DNA of 64,000 bases from Calonectria ilicicola (Eukaryota; Ascomycota; Sordariomycetes; Hypocreales; Nectriaceae): the NCBI GenBank assembly GCA_020809705.1, contig CP085836.1:992001-1056000 (forward strand). Reading direction: 5' to 3'. Position numbers and translations under genes: made by a program. This document shows positions 33,496-43,825 of this stretch, one piece after another (position 1 is the first letter of the stretch; each line of letters opens with the position of its first letter). The notes below the pieces were generated by a model, which made no database searches, was not told the origin of the DNA, and worked only from the letters and a program-made list of their open reading frames with translations.

Positions 33496-35580
33496 ATGGT
33501 GTTGATAGTGCGGCAGAATGGCGCTCCTCTGTAGGTATCCTTGAATATTCTTGCACTCTGTTAAGTTGAGTTGTCGCAACATTCGCTAATTGTATCTTTA
33601 ACAGTCCGCGCCTCCGTAAAGCCAACCCTGTGAGATCGAACGTCACATCCTATGGAATCAAAGCGACCGAAATCGACAATGCAACCAACAGGATCGGCGC
33701 CTCGTCTTTTACGCCGGCGGAGAGACTTAAATGCTTGATTCGAAAATGCTGCGCTGAACCTTTGGAAGATCTCCATCAACTGCTTAATGATCTTGAACCC
33801 TCTCAGGCACTTGCTTTTGTCGAATTCATCCAGAACTTTCCTCTCGGATTTTTTGGAAACGAGGTGTTGCGTGAAATCATGAGTTGGTGGCCCAAACAAG
33901 ATGATTCTCGGTTAGACATAAAGTTGCAATCCCTCTTACGGAACTTCAAGTATCGATGCTGCCTCGACCGTCGCTCAAGACTTACAGCCACTGAGAGAGA
34001 GGAATACTTAAAAGTTGCAATTGAGGAACATGTGAATATTTCACAAATTTACTTGGCCTTTGGCTCTGTTCTCGGAGACGGTGCTCCGGAACCTGAAGCC
34101 TGCCAAGTTGTGTATGATGCTGCCTGTGACAAAGGTTTCGCGAATCTTATGAGGGATTCCCTGAGATTTCAAGTTGAAACCTGCTGCGGTATGTCGGGGC
34201 ATCTGACACACCCAACAGCGGCCTCTAGAATCGACGCGGTCGGAATAGACAATGCCACCGAAAGGTTCAGCACCTTAGTATCCCTTGCCTTGGTACAAAG
34301 GCTCAGGAGCTTGATTCGAAAGGATTGCAACATACCTTTGGAAGATTTAGCTCAACTTCTCCGATGTCTCAATAAACGCGAGGCGGTGGAATTCATCCAA
34401 GCTGTCCTGGACTTGAGTTTCAAAAGATTCAGAAAAGAGGCTTTGCCGATAATCGTCCGTTGGTCCCCTCAAGGTATTGATGATAAGCTCAGTATTGCTT
34501 TTGAAAACTTCAAATATCAATGCTATCTCAACGAGGGATCAGGCTTGACAGCCATTGAAAGACAAGAATACCTGGGGGCCGATATCGAGAAAGCTGGTCA
34601 GATTCCGATTAAGGGCTTTGTGTTGGGTTTGCATGCCGTTCTAACGCGGGGCGTTCCAAACCGTGAAGCCTGCCACTTTGTCTATAATAAGCTCAACCAG
34701 AGTGGTCATAAGGCGTTTCTAGAGTTGATCATTGGACCCCTGAAATCTCAGTGCAAGCTGTTTTATCTAGCAGCTGTGTTGATGAGCTGGCCAAATGATA
34801 CTCCGAGGCTGCCAATCAAAAGCGCTTCCGATCAAGTTTGGTACATGGATCAATTAACTGACAACTTGGTTTGGAATTTGCTTCTGTAAGTGCCATAGCC
34901 TATACTCATCCAGTTCAAGTTGTCCCAAATTAGCTAACTATATCTTAAGAATTCGGTATAGGGCCGCCGGCTCGAACACCGTAAACTCCGCGACCGACGC
35001 GGTCGGAGCGAACGCTTTCACCAAAGGACAAAACAACTCGTCAGACTCTACGGACGAGAGAGTCAGGGAAGATTTGAATCGAGAAGACGGCAGCGAACCT
35101 TTCGGTCAACTACTTCATGGTCTCAACCCCTCTGAGGCACTTGCTTTTGTCGTGTTCATCCGGAAATTTCCTCTCGAATGTTTTAGAAACGAGCCGTTGT
35201 GTAAGGTCATGAGTTGGTGTTCTAAACACGATGACACCAAGGTTCACGTCGAATTGCGCAACCTCTTGCAGAATCTCAGGTATCAATGCTGCCTCGACCG
35301 TCGTTCAAACCTCAAAAACACTCAGAGAATTCAATACCTCAACACTGGAATCGAAAAACGGAGCGTTGAACAGTTTGCCTTATGTTTTAGCTTAGTTCTC
35401 GAAGATGATGCTCTGGACCTTGAAGCTTGCTCCGCTGTGTATTCCACTGGTGGTACGAAGCTCGTGAAACGCATAAATGGCCTGCTGCAGTCTGAGCTCA
35501 AATCCCGACTGGGTGAGAGGGATTACATGGCCCTGTTAGTTGAATTTCTGGCTAGGCGTGGTTCTTTGACAGCGCTCTGA
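33496..35580 (+). CDS. Three-domain protein of an unrecognised repeat family, 648 aa
   Basis: Spliced model: 33496-33530, 33605-34885, 34950-35580. Both introns have good branch sites (gctaattg, gctaacta) and fit phase 2. The protein holds three related domains, at about residues 50-200, 243-392 and 479-622. Each contains an N-terminal helix (LEDLHQLLNDL), a segment like SxALAFVEFI, a segment like REIMSWWPKQDD, the hallmark RCCLDRRS or an equivalent (YLNEGS in the second), and PEACxxVY. Linkers are Ser/Asn/Thr-rich. Single or partial copies occur at 18313-19180, 19885-20215 and 54300-54455. It is predicted mostly helical, without signal peptide, membrane span or catalytic motif. The helical repeats suggest a binding scaffold, but that is speculation. 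Confidence 0.7.
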
Positions 35581-36102
35581 TACTGGAGTGAGTAATCCCA
35601 ACATGTCTGGCTGGGCCCCACATATGTAGCTTTGTAGAGTATAAGACGCCGTCATGGGTCGAAGAGGGGGGCTACGAGGAGGGAAGATAGCATACGTTCA
35701 AAAACAGTATGATGTATTTATCAAAAATTTGCCTTTCTCTTGAGTCCGGTTTTTTGTCTTTCATGAACGATTTCGGAGAGCATAACGATCACGACCATAC
35801 ACGGAGTTTCCGTTTGGGCAGGATAGCTGCGCTCTATCTTCTACTTGGTTCGTCATTCGTGAGAAACAATATGCACCAAGGGTATGAGAAGCTCCAGGTT
35901 AAGCCTTCATGATTGCTCGTCATTCGAGTCTGCCACTTTGCCCCCGAAGAGGTGTTTGGGTGAGAGTAGACCACTACGGCGGCATGTACAGCCCAGGGAT
36001 AACTTCTGGTGATTAGTTAGAGGTGTTCTTGTTGCAATGCATCGCTCTGTTTTTTTTCCTATTCCTTTCTGTCGCCATTCTAGTTCATGGTCCAAAGCAC
36101 AA
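35581..36102. other. Intergenic region
   Basis: No gene is supported. A short frame at 35709-35912 has no recognisable motif. Confidence 0.5.
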
Positions 36103-36665
36103 TGCTGCAAGCCAATCTCGTTAAATCCGCCATCGAGTCACTGGAGAATGGGATCCAGGTACTGCAACGCACGGCGCTACAGCTGGGTCAGGTGTGGTTG
36201 TCGGTGGCACGGGGCCTTCCGCTATAGATCACGTTCAGGCTGATGACCCTAGCACTCGCGCCGGGTATGCAATGGACAGCAAACGCTATTATTCTCCACG
36301 GGAATTCTCTATTCCCAGCGAATATTCCCTCCCTCCCCTCCCCAAATCCCAACTTAAATAGTAGCCAGTGAGCCCACCGATCGCGATGTTCATACTCGTT
36401 CATCAACCCTGTTCTCATCACCCACCAACAATAGACTGACACTCAATATCGCCATGGCTATAACAAACATGCTAAACGTTGGCCTTTTGCCTCACTACCT
36501 TGTGCGTCAATTACGAAACGCGGCGAGGATTGATGCCTCGAGTGTCGCAACTGGGGGATGCACTGTTTTTTTCGGCAGCCAGCCTCGCTTCCCTACCGTG
36601 AAGACTGGGTTGTCCAAGCCAGCTGGCTCCAGGAGATCATCCATCATGGATGGTCCAGAATCCAC
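36103..36665 (+). repeat. Amidase upstream region and 5' coding end, first copy
   Basis: Parallel to 38445-39030, for example 'gagtcactggagaa', 'gggatccaggtactgc', 'acggggccttccgctat' and 'gacactcaatatcgccatgg'. About 350 bp of upstream DNA and 210 bp of coding sequence are duplicated in direct orientation about 2.35 kb apart. The second copy has an extra ~30 bp in the upstream part. Confidence 0.85.
36454..36665 (+). pseudogene. Truncated amidase start
   Basis: Begins MAITNMLNVGLLPHYLVRQL, matching MATANMPNVDLLPHYLVREL of the full-length copy at 38835. An indel around a T run (tgttttttt) shifts the frame after about 40 codons, and homology ends near 36665. Beyond that, unrelated DNA follows. 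It is therefore a 5' fragment and cannot make an enzyme. Confidence 0.8.
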
Positions 36666-37177
36666 ATGTGACATTCAGCACCCTACCCCACCCTCGTCTG
36701 ATACCAAAGTGGGCTATTTGACGTGATCGCATTTTGCCTTGAACTTTGTACTCGACGCCGTCAAGAACACCGGTGGTGTCGCCATGTATACCCTGGAAGC
36801 TGCGGACGAGAAAACCGCTGCTCCACTCTTGGTCTGTCGAGACAAATAAGACCACCCGGGTTATTGCCCCCCGGGTACGCGGACGAGCCGCTGCTCCGAG
36901 TTGGAGGGCCATTCCATTGGCTTCATGGGCGATGCCTGGGTTTTCCTCGGTTTCTGTCCTTGTCACCTCATCCTTGCTCTCCACCTGATGTCTTTAGTGG
37001 AGTAGATAATGTTGTTAGCGCCAACACGGTTGCCACATCCCGTGTCTGCTGGGTAGCTTATATGTGTAGCATGGGGCGTCAGATTAGTGCCGAGATAATG
37101 TTCTCCATTTTTTTCATCGCTAGTAAACTAATGGTCGTCTGATTGATCTCTCGTATCTCCTTCCCCTTCTTGAGCCT

Positions 37178-38425
37178 ATGTTTGTGATTTTCTACGGGTT
37201 TCTTCTTCTTTTTTTATTTTTTATTTTTTTTGTATCTTCCACTTCGTTTTTCATCGAGGGATCAATCATCTCATCCAACGCCTACTACGTAAAGCTGCGA
37301 TTCTATCCGTGGCTTGCATCGCAGGATCCGTGAACTCCCCGTCCTACAGCGCAACGATGGTCTCTATTGAGTTTATACTTACAACATGCGCTATCGCATT
37401 GGATATGATGTTGCGCCACTGTCAACGATTGTTCGTGGACAATGAAATGACACCTTCCAAAGTCCTCCACGTGTTTGGATTGGACTTATTCCTGAGCCTT
37501 TTTCGACTGAAATCGACTTGCCAAGATGTATATTCGCTCAGCCCGCCCAGCCCGCCCATTCTCTGGTTCGTTTACCTGATTGTCGCCGCAATAACAGAGC
37601 TCGTGCCCTTTGGTCTCTTGTGCCATGGATACAGTTTGCAAGAGGCGACAATTTTAGCAGATGAGAGATTTACAACCCTCGCCATTCTTGGAGCGCTCTG
37701 GTGGAACGTATTTAGCATAGTAGGTTCCAGCCCAAATATTGGACGCAGCCAACCTAATACCCTATCCAAGGCTCTTTATTTTTATTTTTGCCTGTTCAAA
37801 GATATCCCGACTTCCCAATACGTCATCGGCATAAGCTGTATTTTGAGTCTGGCATTGCTGTTCACTGACTGGACTATTCTTTGGGTATCTCCACCACACT
37901 ACCAAGTATATTTGGTGATGGTGGCATGTGTCGTATATGCATTGGGCATTATTATCTCATGGTATCTTTTCATAAAGAGCATGATACAAAAGAGAAAAGC
38001 GACAATATCTATCTCATTTTGCCTCTTTGCGACCTTGGCCATAGTTTCGATCGTTGGCATTGTTCCACTGTCTTGTCCTTCTACTTTCAATGCCAAGTTC
38101 TATCAAGCATTTGTGAGTACATGTCCTTGAATGCACTTGGATGGATGAACTAATTGTAAAGCTTCTTTTTCTTGTATTCTTTGGCCTCAACGGCATCTCT
38201 TTGGGGCTCAAGATTCGTGTGTTAAGGGTGGAATCACCAAGGCCTGCTGCTGAGGGACCATGGTGGGAGGAGGAACGAAGAAGCAGTGAGTATATATTAG
38301 CAGGAATTGGAGGGGTGTGCCCGTCTTCGCAAGGGACAGCTTCAGGGACGACCGAAGTCGGGCAGCAGACAGTCCTCGAGGATGTAGCAACTAGTCACCA
38401 AGCTGTGCAAGAACGTAATTTATGA
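37178..38425 (+). pseudogene. Multi-pass membrane protein with a probable frameshift
   Basis: The frame from ATG 37178 encodes a strongly hydrophobic start (MFVIFYGFLLLFLFFIFF), then SSNAYYVKLRFYPWLASQDP, and stops at 37331. The next frame continues seamlessly in sense with NSPSYSATMVSIEFILTTCA and several further membrane segments (VYLIVAAITELVPFGLL, CILSLALLF, VMVACVVYALGIIISWY). A normal intron (38113-38161, gtgagt...taaag) joins the last exon, ending at 38425. A missing base near 37328 explains the break. A 20-bp intron would also fit the phase but is too short. The product would be about 400 aa with six or seven spans. The family was not recognised. The gene lies between the two amidase copies. 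Confidence 0.5.
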
Positions 38426-38444
38426 GATTACCATAGAATTAACT

Positions 38445-38834
38445 ACTGCAAGCCAATTTCGTTAAATCCGCTATCGAGTCACTGGAGAACGGGATCCAGG
38501 TACTGCGACGCACGGCGCTACAGTTGGGTCAGATATGCTTGTTGGTGGAACGGGGCCTTCCGCTATGAATCACGTTCAGGCTGCTGACAGGGGCAGCTTG
38601 CGCCACGGTGATAATGATGATTAATCCCAGCGCTAGCGCCAGGGAATGTGATGGATAGCGAGCGCTGTTATCCACTGGAATTCTTTATACCCAGCGAATC
38701 TTCCTCCCCTCCCCTCCCCAACTCCCAGCTTAAACTGAATAGTAACCAGTGGGCCCATCAATCGCGTTGTTCATACTGGTTCATCAGCCCCATTCTCATC
38801 GCCCACCGACAACAGACCGACACTGAATATCGCC
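38445..38834 (+). repeat. Amidase upstream region, second copy
   Basis: The partner of 36103-36453. It directly precedes the long amidase copy, so it is probably the original promoter region. Near 38600 it has an additional 'ggtgataatgatgatta' stretch absent from the first copy. Confidence 0.8.
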
Positions 38835-41218
38835 ATGGCTACGGCAAACATGCCAAACGTTGACCTTTTACCCCACTACCTTGTGCGTGAATTACGAAAC
38901 CCGCTGAAGATTGACGCCTCGAGCGCCGCCACTGGGGCTTGCACTGTTTTTCGACAGCCCACATCGCTTCTCTGCCGTGACAACTGGGTTGTCCGAGCCA
39001 GCTGGCTCCAGGAGATCGTCGATGGATGGTCGAGCACCGATGATGTTTTTGACAAGCAGATATTTCTACAATATGCCATATTTTATACGAATGGCTCCTA
39101 TGTCGAAATTGACGACCAGGTTATGGAGATGCTGGAAGGCCAATGGCAATCTAAGGTCATTCTCGCAACAGGCGACGAGGCAGAGCTTCCACAGGGCCCA
39201 TACTTTTTGAACCAAGGGGTCTTGTGCGAAGTTTGGAAGTTGTTCCCAGACACCCAGGGCGCTTTTACGAAGGCCGTGATACCAGCAATGGAACCCCCCG
39301 GCTTGTGAGGAACCTTACCTGCCATACTTATGAATGTGCTGTATCTTCAATTTTGGCTCACTCTTCTTCTATCCAGCTACGAGGAAATACAATTTACTCA
39401 CGAGGATGGCCACAAGCTCATTGCAGTCCCCTCAAAAATGCATTATTCTAAAAGCAAGAAGAAGCTATTGAACGGCTTGCGCTGCTCCATTAAGGGCAAC
39501 ATGAATCTTGCAGGTCTTCCGACGACGATGGCAAGCAAAGCTTGGTCCGAAATGGCTTCCCCAAGCACCACGACGGCGAAATCCGTGCAGTGTCTAATTG
39601 ATGAAGGCGCAGTTGTTGTAGGAATAACACATCTAACTCAGTTTGCAGAAGCTATGAGTAAATGCGTTGATTGCGAAGACTTTGGGGCTCCGCTCAACCC
39701 ACGCGGCGATGGTGGCCTGACGCCAGGCTGAAGTACAATGGGCGGCGCTGTCGCGCTTGCAGCATACGATTGGGTTGACATTAGCATGGGCACAGACAGT
39801 GCGTCCCGTATTAAAAAGGTTCAGATGTCTGTTTTCTCACTGACGCGCGTGCTAGCTGGTGGGAGCCTTAGGGAGCCAGCTGCGAAGCAGGGCTTGTTCG
39901 GGATACGCCCAAGCTGCGATTTAGTGCCGATGGATGGCATATTTCCCCCTGCTCCGTAAGATCGCCAAATATATATGTCATTGGAATTAGGATATCCTAA
40001 ATTTTATGTCAGAGGGGTCGATACGGTTGGAGTGCTTTCTCGCTCCATAGATCATCTGGGACCGGTCATGATGGTTTTGCTTCCGAGCAAAGCAGAGACA
40101 GTGGAAGCACATGTAAGTCTGGCTTTATTTCTTTGCTGATTCGTGATATGAAACGTGTACTTCAGGCAATACTAACTGCGCGGACAACAACAACCAGACG
40201 GTCAAGCTTCTGGAAACAGATGAGTTCCAATGCGGGTCTGAAGAGGCGAAAGCCCTTTTAAATAAGCTAATATCAGAATCCGAGGCGGCTCTGCATGTCT
40301 CCAGGCAGAGCGTGAGCTTGAAACAGAATTGGGGACAGAATTCACTCGCAGGTGGAGAAGAAGGGTATGATGTTTATATTGGAAAGGTGCCAGATGCTCT
40401 CAAATCGCACAAAGTTTCTCCAGCTTATTTCTGTTGTCAGAAAAACCCGATCAGGATCCTCAAAGCCCATTGTTTATGGGAAAAGACTAAAGACTTTCGA
40501 CAGAAGTACCAAGAGAAGTGCGCCAAAGAACCGAAGTTTGACCCCGAAGTTGAAACAAGACTGTATTATTCCACCTACTCCAATGGAGTAATGGAGACGG
40601 GAGCTGATTTATGCTAGACATGAAGGTAAAGCTCTGAAAGAAGCCCATATATCGGATGCTCTTGAACGCAAGAAAGCTTTCAGAGATTGGTTTATCAACA
40701 ATGTTTTGTACGACAAGGACAAAAACGCTGTGAAGCTTTTGATCATGCCCTTGTCGGACGAAGAGCCGGAGTATCGCGACGCGGATACGGTGTATGATAT
40801 ACTCAGCCCCTCACTGATTGAGATATGTACTTACCGTTGAATGCAACAGTGGCCCTTGGATGGGCACGAACGGTTTTCATCGCAATTTTTTCGCATCGCT
40901 ATCCGGTTGCGTAGAAGTCTTCGTTCCCAGTGTGTACTGCCCTTTGGCTGCAGGGACTTGTCCAGTGGCTAACTTGCACACAGTTGGCCAGATTCCGTAC
41001 CACTCCAAGAATACCAAGCAAACTGAACAGCTCCCTCTAGTAGCTGTATTTGCTGCTGCCCCTGGTAATGCTCGACAGCGTATGCATCTGCAAACTGCTA
41101 ACATATGATAGGTATGGACTTGCTTTTGGTGAAATATATCGCCAGCATTCTTCATCGACCATCAATGCAAGCTGAAGTGATGACTGGCAAAACGGCTTTC
41201 CGTATGTCCAACGGATAG
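38835..41218 (+). pseudogene. Arp1-type amidase-signature enzyme with two lesions
   Basis: Exons 38835-39304, 39377-39807, 39856-39955, 40013-40112, 40198-40791, 40850-40929, 40984-41064, 41112-41218 join in phase to about 653 codons. The N-terminal ~155 residues match the scytalone-dehydratase-like Arp1 N-domain found on some fungal amidases (GPYFLNQG, VWKLFPDTQGAF). The amidase core follows: CSIKGN with the catalytic Lys, then the Gly/Ser loop, then GTDSASPGGSLREPA with the nucleophile Ser, and VFVPIGQIPY. Two defects remain. A TGA at 39729-39731 replaces a glycine-type codon just before the Ser-rich loop (PG-stop-STMGG). One extra base near 40600 shifts the frame before ELIYARHEG. All seven introns look functional. 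The gene is either recently inactivated or hit by sequencing errors. The reaction would be amide hydrolysis; the substrate is unknown. Confidence 0.85.
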
Positions 41219-41516
41219 ATTTGGCTCAGCTATCTCTGCAAATTAGATGGGTAAGGGGGGCGATGTTTGATTCGATTTGGTTTGATATGAATGTAAGTTT
41301 CTGACAAGGTGTAGGTCGGTGGGAATCCTTAGCATCAAGTTGTTCCACATCGAGTCGAAGTAGCTGATTAGGCTCATAGAGAACGTAATCGGAGACAAGG
41401 CAAGAAGACGGGGGCGGGGGGAAGGAGTACAAAGAAACACAGGGACGTGGATAAAAACCACTGCGACGATTGTCTGAATTGAGGCGTTTAGTCTGCTTTT
41501 CCAAATCCAACAACGC
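41219..41516. other. Short spacer after the amidase
   Basis: No gene or repeat recognised. It is the 3' flank of the amidase copy. Confidence 0.6.
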
Positions 41517-41843
41517 TTATGCAGAAGGGAAAGAAAGAAGACAGGGAGAGAGAGAGCTACGGTTTATTTCAGATGCTAAATAGTGGGCGAATGTCAAAGT
41601 ACTAGTCCAATCCATGGTAAAGGCCTCAGTGATGCATTCACTCACCCTTCCCCATGACGCATCTATGCCTTTACCCAGAAGGTTCCGCGCACGGGTTAGG
41701 TCCCAGAGCACTCTTCTTAATTTAGCTTCAACATGTGTCGGACTCCTCGCCTCCGCGGAACGATTCGAATTTTGCACTGGAGTCACTTGGTGACTCCACG
41801 AACAAGTCACTCCACGAATCCACTCAAGCACAATGGCCATCAT
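41517..41843 (-). CDS. Small hypothetical protein (doubtful)
   Basis: An open frame of 108 codons beginning MMAIVLEWIRG. Part of it lies within DNA that is also found, diverged, at 56215-56590. There the corresponding frame (MSTVLEWAHG) is broken after about 45 codons. Conservation of the start is suggestive, but no domain is recognised. It may be an old gene fragment. Confidence 0.25.
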   Translation of the reverse strand: MMAIVLEWIRGVTCSWSHQVTPVQNSNRSAEARSPTHVEAKLRRVLWDLTRARNLLGKGIDASWGRVSECITEAFTMDWTSTLTFAHYLASEINRSSLSPCLLSFPSA

Positions 41844-41960
41844 TTATTTCGTTAGTGAGCTAGTTGGTGAATCTTCGGTCCACCATCGCGCAACATTTGA
41901 TGAGCAAGTATCCTCGGCTAGATAGGATAAAGCACCATTAACACTTCTTCAATATAGGAA
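41600..41960 (+). repeat. Segment duplicated at 56215-56590
   Basis: Shared blocks in order: 'cctcagtgatg', 'cacccttc', 'atgac', 'cactcgagcaca'-like, 'tttcgttagtgagc', 'ttcggtccaccatc' and 'gatgagcaagta...ctcggctag'. The copy at 56215-56590 includes the 3' end of a small membrane-protein frame. Here that end is degenerate. Confidence 0.55.
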
Positions 41961-42398
41961 TGTGGATCGTTTTATCCCATTCCCATCGCATGGGCTTGTA
42001 GCCTAGTTTTCTCCGTGTCGCGTGAAGAGTATTAATTGTTGGGCCTGGTCAACCTTGCATTGTACCGGGATAGAACCGCCTCAAAAGCGCCACCTGTTAG
42101 CGCATGCATGGCCCACATCAGGCATGGAATGATGGATGGCGCCACTGGTTAGTCTTACGAAATGCGAAATTTTGATGGTCGGAACGGCAGGTAATCGGCA
42201 ACCAACACACGGGGCTAGACGGCACCCATGTTTTCAATACTGCTGTGGCAACAGTCCCTGGCGTTGTGGGAGGGAACCAATTGATTATCCTGTGTTGTGC
42301 TTTTCTGTGGCTACAATCATGCTTAGAAACTCGACTGAGACGGGTTCTATGTCGACCTAGACGAACTAACCCAGCCGGCTTTGCTGAGCAAGGACGCC

Positions 42399-42965
42399 AT
42401 GTCTGAGGAAACAGGCGCAGCAATGTCTTTGACGAACATAAAAGACAGCGGTGATAACCAGCTGCCGAACTGCCATTTGGCTCTAATCAGGGTGCTCCTT
42501 AGGCAACCAAGTCCGAGCTACCTCTCAAAGGAGGGGACAGTCACATATATACACATAAGAGAAATACATTCAAGCACTCTGGAAAAGATAATACAATGGC
42601 TCAAGTTCCGCTTTGATCCTGAGCTTGAAACGCTTCAAAACAATAAGAGGAAGCAAAAGATAAATGAATACGGAGACACATTTTCGACGCTCAGTGGAGA
42701 AGGTATTGTTGACATTATTCGAGCTGTTGACAATTTGAACATGAAGTCACTTGATCGCAGTGGCTATAAAATTGCAGCAAAGATGATAGCGAACGATTCT
42801 GTCAGGGTTCTTGATGGCTTACAGGCGGGCCGTCGTGGTGAAACTCAATGGGGAAACAATGGGGTGGTTTGGTGGTTCAACGCTTTTACATGCGAACTAC
42901 GAGGCAGAAAGAAGGCAGACGTCCAAGCAGCCCCAAAATTGATGGTTGGTGGGCTACCGCCCTGA
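42399..42965 (+). CDS. SKP1-like (BTB/POZ-fold) protein, divergent
   Basis: A single exon of 188 aa. I chose ATG 42399 (MSEETGAA), although the frame is open further upstream. The segment from about residue 45 to 135 fits the SKP1 layout: a short strand pair (TVTYIHIREIHSS), STLEKIIQWLKFR matching the SKP1 helix LKKVIQWCxxH, then an acidic/basic spacer, and GEGIVDIIRAVDNLNMKSL plus KIAAKMI matching LFELILAANYLDIKxL and KTVANMI. SKP1 links F-box proteins to cullin ligases. The usual C-terminal F-box-binding helices and the TPEEIRK motif are missing and replaced by an unrelated Gly/Trp/Arg-rich tail, so ordinary SCF function is doubtful. A probable 5' relic lies at 20480-20650. Confidence 0.65.
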   Translation: MSEETGAAMSLTNIKDSGDNQLPNCHLALIRVLLRQPSPSYLSKEGTVTYIHIREIHSSTLEKIIQWLKFRFDPELETLQNNKRKQKINEYGDTFSTLSGEGIVDIIRAVDNLNMKSLDRSGYKIAAKMIANDSVRVLDGLQAGRRGETQWGNNGVVWWFNAFTCELRGRKKADVQAAPKLMVGGLPP

Positions 42966-43825
42966 TCGGACGGCATGGTGAGTCAATCTATGGGTGACCT
43001 ACGAACAACCGAAAACTGATTGGGAAAGGAACACAGCCTTGACACGTCAAGCAAGGCAACCACCACGACCACGTCGTGCAGAAGGGGGGGTGTGGGGATG
43101 TGTCTCTAATCACCAATTGTGAGAAAAAGCGACGCCCCCCTGCTAGCTGCCGCTGAGATGGGAGTCAGATGTGTTGGACAAGTTCCACTGACTGCGCTAC
43201 TGAAAAGAAAACAAAAAAAAACACGCTGCTAGTTGGAAGGCTACCGTCGCCGCTGTTGTGGCCAGCTGTGCAGCTCCAAAGCTCTCCCAGATATTCAACT
43301 TGATCCCATATTTGCTATGTTAATCCATAATGGGACCAATCCCTGTTGGCAAGGGGTGAATATGAAATGTAGACTTATGCAAATGAATCTGGTCCCCGCT
43401 GCCCCTGCGCTTGGTAGAACATCATCTGCGGCAGCGGAAAGCGCCGGTTCAACAGGCACTTGCTTCCGTGGGTATCTTGGATACTAAAACGAGGCTGTGT
43501 CATACGGCGCATGCACCTCACATGGCTCTAGCATGAGATTGGGCTATCATATCTTGTTTTTTCTTTTTTGCCAAACCACCCAGCCCCAAGCTGGTCGCCT
43601 TCATGCCTGGATGGTGGTTCGCAATGGGGCTTTGCAGCGCTAGCGGAGGTATTTATGAATTGAACAGCCCGCAGTTGCTCGCCATTCTTCTTGCATCGCT
43701 CTTGTTTTGTAACTGCCCCCCATGTTTACTCAAAGAATGGAATCTTGTTTGGCAGATCCCGAAATTGCAGAATGGTTTGTCCTTTCCAGTCTTCGCTACA
43801 TTCATTCTCAACGGAATCTAATAAC
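42966..43825. other. Intergenic region
   Basis: No supported gene. It contains short G- and A-rich runs near 43085 and 43210. The frame at 43603-43821 is hydrophobic but lacks recognisable features. Confidence 0.5.

Noticed and set aside
37331..37350. A 20-bp intron that would repair the membrane-protein frame
   Set aside because: The phase fits and the ends are GT/AG, but 20 bp is far below the size fungal spliceosomes process. A base deletion is simpler.
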